From assembly GCF_001456935.1 (NCBI RefSeq), contig NZ_KQ758485.1, positions 296,944 to 360,943 on the forward strand: a stretch of 64,000 bases of DNA, in the 5' to 3' direction. Below the pieces are notes generated by a model that had not been told where the DNA came from, made no database searches, and saw only the letters and a program-made list of their open reading frames with translations. This document shows positions 45,917-54,757 of the stretch, piece by piece. The number at the start of each line of letters is the position of its first letter. Position 1 is the stretch's first letter. This DNA is from [Bacillus] enclensis. GTDB lineage: Bacteria; Bacillota; Bacilli; Bacillales; Bacillaceae_B. Both the position numbers and the translations under genes were made by a program.

Positions 45917-45957
45917 AAAAAAATAACGGGTCAAGGGACCTGTCCCCCCGACCCGCT
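45917..45957 (-). terminator. Terminator of the symporter operon
   Basis: On the minus strand AGCGGGTC pairs with GACCCGTT across a GC-rich loop, followed by ATTTTTTTG. It overlaps the exonuclease stop codon. Confidence 0.75.
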
Positions 45958-46599
45958 TACTCTCAGCAGCTCTCCCCATGTATCTATTTTTCGGTCGTTA
46001 AGCAGTTCGAGGAGTTCGACGAATAGATAGGCTGTGGTGAGTGCATCGTTGACGGCCCGGTGCCTCGGGTACATGCGGGTGCCGAAGATTTGAGCGTATC
46101 GCTCGAGATCCCGCATGTCATAGGATGGGGCCAGGTATCCGATGAGGTTCAGTGTATCGATGCTTGGAGGCATTTTCAGGCTGTACCCTGTTCGCTTCAG
46201 TTCACTCCTAAGCACAAGCTCATCAAAGCTGACGTAGTGACCGGCAAGGCAATCCGTTTTATTTTCGCCCAGGAAATCAAAGAAAGCTGAGATCGCCTCA
46301 AAGGCTGACGGCGCTTGTTCGACATCATTTGCCGTGATTCCAGTCAATTCGGCTATTTCCCGAGAAATAAGTCGATTGGGATTTGAAAATGTTTGAAAGG
46401 TTATTTTTTCTTTAACTGTTTTCCCCTCCACCAGGACTGCCCCGATTTCAAGGAGCCGGTCTTCGGCGTTGACACGGAATCCGGTCGTTTCAGTGTCGAA
46501 CACAATGAAGGTCATTTCCCCGATTGGCTTGTTCAGCGGGATCGTATCGTAGACAATAGGACAGGTGAGTTTCTTTTTAGAAAAAATGAATGGAGTCAC
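45931..46599 (-). CDS. DnaQ-type 3'-5' exonuclease (DEDDh)
   Basis: A 222-residue exonuclease of the DNA polymerase III epsilon family. The DEDDh residues are visible in FDTETTG (near 34-40), GHYVSFDE and HRAVNDA. It starts at GTG 46599, only 8 bases after the previous stop; an internal ATG (MTFIVFDTETTG) near 46515 is an alternative start. It ends the operon with the CBS/DUF294 protein and the symporter, an association seen in many bacteria. What nucleic acid it acts on is unknown; it is not the replicative proofreader, which in Bacillaceae lies in PolC. Confidence 0.85.
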   Translation of the reverse strand: MTPFIFSKKKLTCPIVYDTIPLNKPIGEMTFIVFDTETTGFRVNAEDRLLEIGAVLVEGKTVKEKITFQTFSNPNRLISREIAELTGITANDVEQAPSAFEAISAFFDFLGENKTDCLAGHYVSFDELVLRSELKRTGYSLKMPPSIDTLNLIGYLAPSYDMRDLERYAQIFGTRMYPRHRAVNDALTTAYLFVELLELLNDRKIDTWGELLRVSGSGGQVP

Positions 46600-46606
46600 T
46601 TCCCTT

Positions 46607-48496
46607 CTATGCCAGTGAGTAATGGGAGAGCATCATGTTCTGGAATTCCCGTATCGTTTTCACGCTGTGGTAGAGGCTTTCCTTCTCCCTCGTTGTAAGG
46701 GTGGAGAGCTGTACCGTATCGCCTTTCTTATTTCGCTTCATCTCCATATTGAGTTTCATCACTTCCTCAAATGCATCTTTTAAATCTTCGCCAAAAGCGG
46801 GGGTAATCGAGCCTTTCTTAACCAGGAACGCTATCTTCTCCAATGTGGACCCGGCCAGATTCCCATGCGAAAGGTTCAGGATTTGAAGGGCGTGATGGAA
46901 TGGGAAAAGCATTTCTTTCTTCAGTGAGAATTCCTTCCGCTGCAACCCTAGCAGGGACCGGATCGATGAGTGCAGGACCGGGACAGGCTTTGTCTTCTCG
47001 ACCTGGGCCATCCTTGCCAGCAGGATCTTCGCATTCCTCAATTGCCGTTCCAGGGCTTCCTCAAATGCCTTCTGAACCTGCCCATCTCCGTCGATCACCC
47101 TGAAAGAAAAGAAGTTCTGTGCCTTCAACAAGGTGTCCTCAGAAGACCGGACTGACCAGCGCCTGACTCGTTCTTCCCACTGGTTCACACTGCCTCTCCA
47201 GGCGGACTCGGAGGACATCATTTGCCCGTCACATCGCCTCAGCCCGGCTTCCTCCAGCTTTTTCACCACCCGTTCGGAAAAACATCTGAAATAATCATCA
47301 AAACGACCGCCCTCTTTTTCATATACCAGGAAATGATCCTGATCCGTCATCATGAATTGCTCTCTTCTTCCCGCAGAGCCCATCACATAAAAGGCATAGC
47401 TGCAGGGCTTCGCATTTCCTTCTTCCAATAGCTCCTCTTCTGTTTCATTCAGGATCCTCTTATACAGCCTGTCAAGGAGACCTGACATAACATCCAATAT
47501 GTGAAAGACCGGCGCGTGTGCCTTCCACAATTGATGGAAGATCGATTCGATGGCAGTATTTATTTTAACCAAAGGGAAAGTTCGATCTTCAAGCTTATGA
47601 GCACTCGTTAAAGTCCCAATATGATTAGCCTTCATCACATCGTAGAGGGTGACGATCCCTACCAGCTTTCCTTTTGCAGTGACAGGGAGGTGCTTGATTG
47701 AATGATCCAGCATCTTCCCAAGCGCTTCGTACAGATATTCCTCCTGATCAATCACGACCGGCCGTGCTGTCATGCCTTCCTTCACCTTTCCGGCAAGGGG
47801 GATGTCCCCCGCTATGTATCGGGTGACGATATCCCTCTCGGTCAATATGCCGGCAACCCCGCTGTGATCAAGTACAACAACCGAACTGACCCGATATGTT
47901 CCCATGATATGCGCCGCTTCCTGAACCGTCGCATCACTGTCCACTGTCTTGACGTTATCAATCATGATTTCTTTCACTCTTTTTAAAATCGTCGAACGTT
48001 CCTGAAGCCCGTACGATACTCCGACCCTTTCGGATAGAGAGTAATAGATATCCTGGAGCCGCCTGGACGTTTCAGTTAATAAAAATTCCTGTAAATGCGG
48101 TTCTTTCCAGCATTCCTTCAATCCGCTGTAAGGGACGAGGCAAAGCAGGCTCTCTTCCTTGGCTCTCACTTCCACAGACGCGTAGACCCCTTCATCGACT
48201 TCTTCTTTTTCCATAAAAGAATAGAGCGAGGAAAGACCGACGATGCCGCCTCCCGATATGACTTCCAGTACTTCCTCGGTATCCTTCTTAACGACGACTT
48301 CTGCTTCCCCTTCAATGACAAGGTAGAGACCTGTACGATTTTCCTCGCTTTTCAGGATGGTCTCGTCCCTCGCTGCGGTCACTTTTTTACATCGTGAAAA
48401 AAGGGAAAGAGCTGTACCGCGCTCCATCCCCTTGAAGAAGGGATGAAGCAGTACAGCTTCTTTAAAGGGTTGATCAGGCTTTGAAGTTGACATCAT
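46607..48496 (-). CDS. cNMP-binding/CBS/DUF294 nucleotidyltransferase-like signalling protein
   Basis: A 629-residue regulatory protein with an N-terminal cyclic-nucleotide-binding fold (about 15-135), two CBS domains (about 165-290), a DUF294 nucleotidyltransferase-like domain (about 320-460, with GSAGRREQFMMTDQDH) and a C-terminal DUF294 helical domain. Its start overlaps the symporter stop by 23 bases. Such proteins accompany DUF4212-type symporters and probably tune transport or signal through adenylylation. The GS-x8-DxD pattern is intact, so it may be catalytically active. The ligand is unknown. Confidence 0.88.
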   Translation of the reverse strand: MMSTSKPDQPFKEAVLLHPFFKGMERGTALSLFSRCKKVTAARDETILKSEENRTGLYLVIEGEAEVVVKKDTEEVLEVISGGGIVGLSSLYSFMEKEEVDEGVYASVEVRAKEESLLCLVPYSGLKECWKEPHLQEFLLTETSRRLQDIYYSLSERVGVSYGLQERSTILKRVKEIMIDNVKTVDSDATVQEAAHIMGTYRVSSVVVLDHSGVAGILTERDIVTRYIAGDIPLAGKVKEGMTARPVVIDQEEYLYEALGKMLDHSIKHLPVTAKGKLVGIVTLYDVMKANHIGTLTSAHKLEDRTFPLVKINTAIESIFHQLWKAHAPVFHILDVMSGLLDRLYKRILNETEEELLEEGNAKPCSYAFYVMGSAGRREQFMMTDQDHFLVYEKEGGRFDDYFRCFSERVVKKLEEAGLRRCDGQMMSSESAWRGSVNQWEERVRRWSVRSSEDTLLKAQNFFSFRVIDGDGQVQKAFEEALERQLRNAKILLARMAQVEKTKPVPVLHSSIRSLLGLQRKEFSLKKEMLFPFHHALQILNLSHGNLAGSTLEKIAFLVKKGSITPAFGEDLKDAFEEVMKLNMEMKRNKKGDTVQLSTLTTREKESLYHSVKTIREFQNMMLSHYSLA

Positions 48497-50141
48497 CGTC
48501 CACCCAAACGTCCCCGTTTTTGAATGTCATTTGCTCAGGATAACGAAGGTTCGTCACTTCATCCTGGTATTTTTGATCAGGCGCCTTCGTCATCAAGGAG
48601 ACGACGATATTCGCAATGAATCCGGCTGCGGCACCGAATACGCCTGCACCTGTATCAATGATGCCGAACACATTGACTCCCGCCCTTGCCATGAAGATAT
48701 ACGTGAGTGTGACGCCCAGTCCGACCAGGAGGCCGGCAATGACCCCCTGTGCGTTGGAACGTTTCCACCAGACTCCGAGAATGAGAGCCGGGAAGAAGGT
48801 TCCAGAGGCGAGCGCGAAGGCCCACGCAACGATCTGGGTGATGACTCCCGGAGGATTCAGTGCCACCAGACCTGCAGCAAGTGTTGCGATGACGATTGTC
48901 CATCGGGCTACGGCCAGACGGTTCTTTTCCGTCGCATTCGGCTTGAATACACGGTAGTAAATATCGTGTGCGAATGAAGACGATATGGCGATCATTAATC
49001 CGCCGGCAGTCGATAATGCCGCTGCCATCGCACCCGCTGCGACTAGACCTATGACAAACACGCCGAGGTTTGCGATTTCTGGCGTCGCCATGACGACGAT
49101 ATCGTTCGAGATGACGATCTCCTTCCATTGCAGGATGCCGTCAGCATTCGCATCCGCTACCTGCAGCTTTCCTGTATCCACCCAGGAAGCCGTCCAGGCA
49201 GGCAGTTCACTGATTTTACTCCCCGCGACCTTTGTCATTAAAATGAAGCGGGAGAACGCAGCATATGCAGGCGCCGACAGATATAGAAGCCCGATGAAAA
49301 GAAGTGCCCAGGCCCCCGACCAGCGGGCCGCTTTCATCGTGGAAACCGTATAGAAACGGACGATGACGTGCGGAAGACCCGCCGTCCCGGCCATCAATGT
49401 AAACATAAGTGCGAGGAACTGCCACTTCGTCCCGTTAGTAAACGGAGCAAAGTATTCCGAGACCCCGAGCTCGCGGTCAAGCTCCCCGATTTTCCCGACG
49501 AGCTCACCGTATGATATCCATGGAGCCGGATTCCCCGTGATCTGCAGGGACATAAAAATGATCGGAATCAAATACGCAATGATCAACACGATATATTGCG
49601 CCACCTGGGTCCACGTAATCCCTTTCATACCGCCGAATGCAGAATAAAAGGCGATTAGTACGACCCCGATCAGCGTTCCGACTTTCGCGTCGATTTCAAA
49701 TAGGCGTCCGATGACGACCCCGGAACCGGAAAGCTGTCCGATCGAATAGGTGAAACTGATGATGATTGTACAGAGGGCCGCAATGACGCGGGCCGTATGA
49801 CTGTTATAACGGTCACCGATGAACTCTGGCACCGTATAGCGCCCGTATTTGCGGAGCTGTGGTGCAAGCAGGAAGGTCAGCAGTAAGTAACCGCCTGTCC
49901 AACCCATGATATAGGCAAGGCCATCATAGCCGAGGATCATGACCGTACCGGCAAGCCCGATGAATGAAGCCGCACTCATCCAGTCCGCGCCGATCGCCAT
50001 CCCGTTGAAGACAGGCGGCACCCCGCGGCCGGCAACATAGAAATCTGATGTCGCCTTCGCTTTATTGTAAACCGCTATCCCGATATACAATGCAAATGTT
50101 GCAAGAATAATAGCCGTTGACACGATAAACTGTACATCCAT
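48474..50141 (-). CDS. Sodium:solute symporter (SSS family, ActP/VC_2705 type)
   Basis: A 555-residue SSS-family transporter with about 13 membrane helices. It is probably an importer of a small carboxylate such as acetate or pyruvate together with Na+. Typical segments are GRGVPPVFNGMAIGADWMSAASF (in part), the conserved GG near GWTGGYLL and the PALILGVWWKRSN region. A DUF4212 small-subunit gene precedes it, placing it in the VC_2705 subfamily rather than classic ActP/YjcH. GGGGG precedes the ATG. The substrate is inferred from relatives. Confidence 0.88.
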   Translation of the reverse strand: MDVQFIVSTAIILATFALYIGIAVYNKAKATSDFYVAGRGVPPVFNGMAIGADWMSAASFIGLAGTVMILGYDGLAYIMGWTGGYLLLTFLLAPQLRKYGRYTVPEFIGDRYNSHTARVIAALCTIIISFTYSIGQLSGSGVVIGRLFEIDAKVGTLIGVVLIAFYSAFGGMKGITWTQVAQYIVLIIAYLIPIIFMSLQITGNPAPWISYGELVGKIGELDRELGVSEYFAPFTNGTKWQFLALMFTLMAGTAGLPHVIVRFYTVSTMKAARWSGAWALLFIGLLYLSAPAYAAFSRFILMTKVAGSKISELPAWTASWVDTGKLQVADANADGILQWKEIVISNDIVVMATPEIANLGVFVIGLVAAGAMAAALSTAGGLMIAISSSFAHDIYYRVFKPNATEKNRLAVARWTIVIATLAAGLVALNPPGVITQIVAWAFALASGTFFPALILGVWWKRSNAQGVIAGLLVGLGVTLTYIFMARAGVNVFGIIDTGAGVFGAAAGFIANIVVSLMTKAPDQKYQDEVTNLRYPEQMTFKNGDVWVDDDVNFKA

Positions 50142-50289
50142 TAACCGATTTCCCCCTTTTGTCTGCTGTTCTTTCTCTATTGCCCTGTATCGTTTTTAAG
50201 CAGGCTTCAGTCCGGCCATTTTTCGCCGGCCATGGCTGGTCCACTTTACAGCTGCTCCTTTTCCAGGACTGTTTTTCTATACATGACGA

Positions 50290-50592
50290 TCAATGATCAA
50301 GTGTTTTCCCGTAACTCACCTGCTCATTCTTGCTTTCATCGATACCATATTTACGGTCGATGCGGTCGGCCACGACGGCATTCACATAAAGAAGGATGAT
50401 AAAGATCAATATCGAGCCTTGTGCCCCCATGAAATAATGGAACGGAAACCCGTTGATAGAGAAAGATGATAGACTTTCCGCGAAGAATACCATGACAAAC
50501 GAACTGATGAACCAGATAACAAGGTATAAGGCCATATAACGATTTTTCTCTTTGAAATACTGATCCGCTTTCGCACGGTCAATCTTCTTCAT
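50290..50592 (-). CDS. DUF4212 symporter small subunit
   Basis: A 100-residue protein with two membrane helices (about 19-38 and 53-78). The motif WFISSFVMVFF...GFPFHYFMGAQGSI...IDRKYG is that of DUF4212 proteins, the small partners of VC_2705-type symporters. The frame continues to 50646, but the ATG at 50592 has a GGGGG ribosome site and starts the family sequence. The repeat element copy B lies just upstream. Confidence 0.88.
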   Translation of the reverse strand: MKKIDRAKADQYFKEKNRYMALYLVIWFISSFVMVFFAESLSSFSINGFPFHYFMGAQGSILIFIILLYVNAVVADRIDRKYGIDESKNEQVSYGKTLDH

Positions 50593-50616
50593 ATAAATCC
50601 CCCTTTTTTTATCTAG

Positions 50617-50721
50617 GCTCTTTTCGCAAACTTTGGAGCTTTCCAAACTAGAAAATACCGGATCTTAGGTATTTTCGTTGGCTAAGGCCAAGCTTTGTTG
50701 AATATCGAGTTCGAAAAGAGC
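50617..50721. repeat. Dispersed ~105-bp element, copy B (inverted relative to copy A)
   Basis: GCTCTTTTCG (50617) and CGAAAAGAGC (50712) bound the element. Read on the minus strand it aligns with copy A at 23611 over ACGTGCTCTTTTCG, CGAAAATACC, CGGTATTTTCTAGT and CGAAAAGAGC, with a variable middle. It lies 25 bases upstream of the DUF4212 start, probably in the 5' untranslated leader. Confidence 0.75.
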
Positions 50722-50788
50722 ACGTATCCACACCCAAATAGAATTTGGTGTGTTGTACGCAAATCAACATTTTTTAAGAAAGCTGCCT

Positions 50789-50971
50789 CTATCTAAGACT
50801 GAAGATAAACTTCACTGTTTCAAAAAACGGCATCGGAACCAGAGCGATCTGAACAATAAAATAAATAAACATGGATAAGAACGGCAGGACTAAAAATACG
50901 GCCCTTTTTTTCTTTATGGCAAACACGATGCTGGCTCCTGTGACCAGGAGTAACGCGATGAAAAAAAGCAA
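50789..50971 (-). CDS. Small membrane protein (60 aa)
   Basis: The open frame begins further up at 51013, but GGAGGTG lies inside that extension, seven bases before a TTG at 50971. The product of about 60 residues then starts LFFIALLLV and contains two membrane helices separated by a KKKR turn. I do not recognise it. It stands alone between the DUF4212 operon and spoIIQ. The strong ribosome site argues for a real gene. Confidence 0.65.
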   Translation of the reverse strand: MLFFIALLLVTGASIVFAIKKKRAVFLVLPFLSMFIYFIVQIALVPMPFFETVKFIFSLR

Positions 50972-51230
50972 ACTTTCACCTCCTGTTATGTAACCGCTGT
51001 CATAATTATTCAACTTTTCTGAAATTTATTCGTGCCCTCATTATCTTTTATATGGAAAAGCTTTTTCAATAACTAAATTCCGACAAAGCAGCTATCGCCG
51101 CAGGGGACTATTTTATAACTATAAGGATTTTCTCTAAAATATTGCGATGAATGGTCAATTACGTGAATCCGATATTCTACTAACATAATATAAAGGTGTC
51201 GAACCTGGTCGAAACTTTTTTATAAACACT

Positions 51231-51260
51231 AAAAAACCGGCCGGCTCCATGCCGGTCGGT
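51231..51260 (-). terminator. Terminator of spoIIQ
   Basis: On the minus strand ACCGACCGGC / GCCGGCCGGT with an ATGGA loop is followed by TTTTTT, just after the spoIIQ stop. Confidence 0.9.
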
Positions 51261-51267
51261 CCGTTTA

Positions 51268-52176
51268 TTATTCTTGGTCTTCTTGAGTTGTGTCAGCGTT
51301 TGATTCAGCGTCTTCATCTTGTGCATCTGCATTGGACTCACTGTCCTTCTGCTCAGCATCCGATGGGTCTGCTTTTTCGTCGGCACCTTCAGCGCCTTCT
51401 TCAGCTTTAGCTTCATCTTGTGCAGCAGCGTCTTCTTTTACTGCATCTTCCTGAGCGGCTTCGGCTTCAGGCTGATCGCCGGAAACTTTCTGCTCATCAA
51501 GCTTGGCTTCTTGAAGAGTGGCAAGAGACTTGTTGAAATAGTTGATTGGATTGACAGCCACACTGTCTTTGCGGATTTCAAAGTGTACGTGTACACCCGC
51601 ATCTTCATTGAATAAAGATTTTCCTGCTTTTGCAATCGCTTGACCTTGATCCACTACATCCCCGACAGCTACTTCAAAATCCTTGACTGATTGGTAACGA
51701 GTGACGATACCCTTGCTGTGTTCGATTTCAATTGTGTTGCCCAGTAATGAATCTTCCTGAACCTTTGTGACAGTTCCACTCATGGCAGCCAGTACGTCGA
51801 ATTCTTTCCCATCCTTCGAGATATCGATCCCTTGGTTCGGATAGTACATATTGCCGTACACGACTAAAGCGGCTTCCTGTTCTTCGGCAGAAGCTTCAGC
51901 ATCGTAGAAGTTTTTTTCGATGACTGTGTCTTCCGGACTTGAAACAGGCATTACGAAGTTTTCCAGTGAACGATTGACTTCTTCTGCAGGCTGGTTGAAC
52001 TCGTTATCAGTAGGAACATCATAGCTGTAATCCTCGGCCTTTTCGTCATCATTCCCTGCCTGGTACCACAGGATTCCTGTGATAATGATTGCTGCACTTG
52101 CCAGATAGATTGCTGGGTATGCCCAACGTCTTTTCAAAAATTTTGGAGAAGTGTATTTCTTTTCTTCCTCTCTCAT
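51268..52176 (-). CDS. spoIIQ: Forespore engulfment protein SpoIIQ
   Basis: A forespore membrane protein that binds SpoIIIAH across the intermembrane space and forms the feeding channel. About 302 residues: one membrane helix (about 19-40), a LytM/M23 peptidase-like domain (about 100-240) and a very acidic, low-complexity tail (about 245-302, Ala/Glu/Asp/Gln repeats). In the M23 domain HVHFE is present, but the first motif reads QGIDIS without the metal His, as in B. subtilis SpoIIQ, so it should be enzymatically inactive. The frame opens at 52197; ATG at 52176 has GAGGTG upstream. The tail is longer than in B. subtilis (283 aa total). Confidence 0.93.
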   Translation of the reverse strand: MREEEKKYTSPKFLKRRWAYPAIYLASAAIIITGILWYQAGNDDEKAEDYSYDVPTDNEFNQPAEEVNRSLENFVMPVSSPEDTVIEKNFYDAEASAEEQEAALVVYGNMYYPNQGIDISKDGKEFDVLAAMSGTVTKVQEDSLLGNTIEIEHSKGIVTRYQSVKDFEVAVGDVVDQGQAIAKAGKSLFNEDAGVHVHFEIRKDSVAVNPINYFNKSLATLQEAKLDEQKVSGDQPEAEAAQEDAVKEDAAAQDEAKAEEGAEGADEKADPSDAEQKDSESNADAQDEDAESNADTTQEDQE

Positions 52177-52409
52177 TTTCATCACCTCAGCAATCATTCT
52201 GAACAGAATTCTGAAAATATATACGCATGTCCAAAAAAATTTTTAATTCTTATCTTTCGACAAAGTGAAATGAATTATGTACAGAATCACAAACTTTTTT
52301 CAGGAATCTTCATAGAACTGCAATATTTAGCCGTCAGGTGAACCGTTTTCACATGATACAATGAGGAAGTATTTTTTACAATTAACGTAAAATGAAAGGA
52401 CGATAGACT

Positions 52410-52841
52410 GTGAAAACACTGCTAAAATCCGCCCTTACAGCTGCGCCTTTTCTATATATGATGCTGGTGTGGGTCATGTCCAGCAACCCCGATGACGCGG
52501 TCATCCGCTTTCCTGACAGCGGATGGGACCGGTTCATCAAGGAATCACTCCACCTCATCGAATTTGCGATCCTGTACGGATTATTCGTACTCGCACTGCT
52601 CGCACATGGCATGCTCGGCTACACCATAAACTTCACTGTCGCACTGATTGCGATATTTTACGGGTTCGTCGACGAAATCCATCAATCATTCGTACCATAC
52701 AGGTCTGCGACGATGATCGATGCTGCAAAGGACTTGATCGGAGTGACCGCCCTGTTCTGGATCGTGAACCGGACTTACTTCAGGAATTCGGGGCATGGGC
52801 TGACGAGATATATGAAGAGGGTTGAAGGGTATTTTAATTAA
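52410..52841 (+). CDS. VanZ-like family membrane protein
   Basis: A 143-residue protein with four membrane helices and the VanZ-family signature HLIEFAILYGLF...FYGFVDEIHQSFVPYRSATMIDAAKDLIG (separate pieces). Starts with GTG at 52410, with AAAGGACG upstream. It is divergent from spoIIQ and inserted in the otherwise conserved spo/mur stretch. VanZ itself gives low-level teicoplanin resistance, but most homologues have no known role, so I infer nothing further. Confidence 0.85.
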   Translation: MKTLLKSALTAAPFLYMMLVWVMSSNPDDAVIRFPDSGWDRFIKESLHLIEFAILYGLFVLALLAHGMLGYTINFTVALIAIFYGFVDEIHQSFVPYRSATMIDAAKDLIGVTALFWIVNRTYFRNSGHGLTRYMKRVEGYFN

Positions 52842-52886
52842 AAAAGATGGATTCTCCCGGGGTGGGAGGAATCCATCTTTTTTTGG
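52841..52886 (+). terminator. Terminator of the vanZ-like gene
   Basis: AAAAAGATGGATTC / GAATCCATCTTTTT with a GC-rich loop and T7 tail begins at the stop codon. Confidence 0.9.
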
Positions 52887-52911
52887 TTTTGGTTGGTTTG
52901 TTGGTTGGGGC

Positions 52912-53106
52912 GTGTACCTGGTACATGGGGGTTGATCGAGACTGGTTCAGGACCATTGATTTGAGCCTGGCTCAAAACCGCTGAAATGAGCCTGGCTCAA
53001 CATACCCGTTCGATGCCAGGCTTAATATCCCTATCCCTGCCCGGTGCCTGGCACATATCAGGCTTCCTGTGCCAGGAACAAATCCGCCAATCTGTGCCTG
53101 GCACCA
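52912..53106. repeat. 25-bp-period palindrome array 3 (CCWGG centres)
   Basis: Eight units centre at 52919, 52943, 52968, 52993, 53018, 53049, 53074 and 53099 (steps 24, 25, 25, 25, 31, 25, 25). Units run from GTACCTGGTAC through TGAGCCTGGCTCA (twice) to GTGCCTGGCAC (twice), with some one-armed variants such as TGTGCCAGGAACA. The array fills the space between the convergent vanZ-like and spoIID genes. Confidence 0.88.
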
Positions 53107-53154
53107 CTAGTTTGGCACGACGAAATCCGCATCAGCGCCTCCCCTTCATCATCC

Positions 53155-54168
53155 TTACCGCTGCGCAGTCACCTTCTGCAGCAGCTTCTCCGATGTCGTG
53201 ATCTTCACTCCCTTATAATAGTGGGTCACGATCTCCTTATAGTCCTTTCCTTCCTTCGCCATGCCATTGGCACCGTACTGGCTCATTCCGACCCCATGGC
53301 CGTAGCCTTTGGTCGAGATGACGATGTGGCTGTCTTTCAGGTACCAGGAGAAGTCGGAGGATTTAAGACCGAGCTTATCTCTTATTTCACGTCCGGTGAA
53401 TGACGTTCCGTTGATGTCGACGTTGGCGACCCGCTTCCCTTCTGTACGCGATGTGATCGTGCCAACCGAGCCGTCCTTCGGAAGCTTTACACCTAGCTTC
53501 TGCTCAAACTCTGTGATCGGAATGATTTTTTGATCTGTGAACTTTGGAGACTTCTCATCCCAGGGGCTTTTCACGCTCCTTAGGTACGGGATTTCATTTT
53601 GCCAGTAGGCTTCTGAATTTTCCGTGTATCCATTGCTTGTCGAGAAGAAGGCCGCCGTGATCGGCTTCCCGTTATATGTGAGCACCTGTCCCTTCGTTTC
53701 GAGGACCGCTTCCGATATCTTTTTCAGCTTCCATTCTGAATCCGCACCCCAAAGGCTTGCAAGTTCGGATGGATTTTTGAAAACTTGATCGTCAATGGTA
53801 TCGGTGACATCCGCTCCTTTAGGAAGGGATGAGTCTCCCATCATCATTTTGTTTACGATGAATGTCCTTGCTGCAAGCGCCTGTGCTTTCAGTGCTTCTT
53901 TCTCAAAATCTGCAGGCATTTCACCAGCAAGCACCCCTACTACATACTGCTCAAGCGGCAGCTTTTCGATCACTTCCTTGCCAGACCGGTAGACCGCCAC
54001 CTCGACTGAATCTGCGAGCTCACCGATTCCGGGGCCGGCCTCCAGTTTCTCATTCAGGTTGGTCTTTTCTTTGTCCGATGAAAACGGAAGCACAAGCAGA
54101 GTGGGTACGATAAAGATGATGCAAATGAAGATTGAGAAGACGATCAGTACTGGTTTTAAATGCGTCAT
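53155..54168 (-). CDS. spoIID: Stage II sporulation protein SpoIID
   Basis: A lytic transglycosylase that drives engulfment with SpoIIP and SpoIIM. The 337-residue protein has an N-terminal membrane anchor (about 6-27) and the SpoIID domain, including [20 protein letters not shown] (catalytic Glu in GEMP) and [17 protein letters not shown] (Gly-rich C-terminal motif). The start at 54168 has GGAGGC upstream and is preferred over the Met at 54183. Located directly downstream of murAA, as in B. subtilis. Confidence 0.95.
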   Translation of the reverse strand: MTHLKPVLIVFSIFICIIFIVPTLLVLPFSSDKEKTNLNEKLEAGPGIGELADSVEVAVYRSGKEVIEKLPLEQYVVGVLAGEMPADFEKEALKAQALAARTFIVNKMMMGDSSLPKGADVTDTIDDQVFKNPSELASLWGADSEWKLKKISEAVLETKGQVLTYNGKPITAAFFSTSNGYTENSEAYWQNEIPYLRSVKSPWDEKSPKFTDQKIIPITEFEQKLGVKLPKDGSVGTITSRTEGKRVANVDINGTSFTGREIRDKLGLKSSDFSWYLKDSHIVISTKGYGHGVGMSQYGANGMAKEGKDYKEIVTHYYKGVKITTSEKLLQKVTAQR

Positions 54169-54477
54169 GTTCGCTGCCTCCAATGAAAGATTAAATAGGA
54201 GAGTGCCTTTTCACACTTCTCCATTCCTTTTCATATGTATGGTAGTGGACAAGCTTTTATGATTGAAAGTTGTTTTGATGGGGTGGAGATTTTATTCGGT
54301 CATTGTCTGCTAAGCTTAATATTATTTTCTTCGTTTTTTGCTCAAAAACTGCTCTTTTGTCATCAAAAGGAGCGGGAATCTTATTATTGTCTTTTCCTTA
54401 GACCTGAAAAAAACCTCTATGGAGGGAAATGCATAAAATGCTCCTGTCTTAAGCAATAAATTATGCCTCTTCTTCAG

Positions 54478-54655
54478 CGATATTATCGATATTTAACAAT
54501 TTATTATCGGAAACTCGGGTTTTATTATTGAAAATCAACTTTTTATTATCGAAACAACTTTTTCTATTATCACTATTAGTTCGTTATGATTGAAGATTAC
54601 CCGATTCAAATTGAATTTGTCCAGTTATAATCGACCAGACCGGTTTATTATCGAA
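54478..54655. repeat. 21-bp-period ATTATCGAAA array
   Basis: ATTATC or close variants start at 54482, 54503, 54524, 54545, 54566, about 54586, 54627 and 54647 (steps of 21, later 20). Typical unit: TTTATTATCGAAA plus 8 variable bases. It occupies the right part of the 589-base gap between spoIID and murAA; 54169-54477 contains only the spoIID upstream region with no gene. Confidence 0.75.
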
Positions 54656-54700
54656 ATTCATAACAGGACGGGCTTGGCTAAACTGCTATCACTCAAAACA

Positions 54701-54740
54701 AAAAAGGCAAGCCCCCCAAACCAGGAAAGCTTACCTTTTC
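54701..54740 (-). terminator. Terminator of murAA
   Basis: On the minus strand AAAAGGTAAGC pairs with GCTTGCCTTTT across a 16-base loop, followed by more T residues, 18 bases after the murAA stop. Confidence 0.8.
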
Positions 54741-54757
54741 TATCTATACAATTGCGA

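Noticed and set aside
52912..53106. CRISPR array
   Set aside because: The period is regular (25 bp), but the conserved part is a ~11-bp palindrome that itself varies, spacers are similar to each other, and there are no cas genes. A CRISPR has 24-47-bp identical repeats and unrelated spacers.
54478..54655. Replication origin DnaA-box cluster
   Set aside because: The units (TTATTATCGAAA) do not match the DnaA box TTATCCACA, and the gene context is far from dnaA/dnaN.
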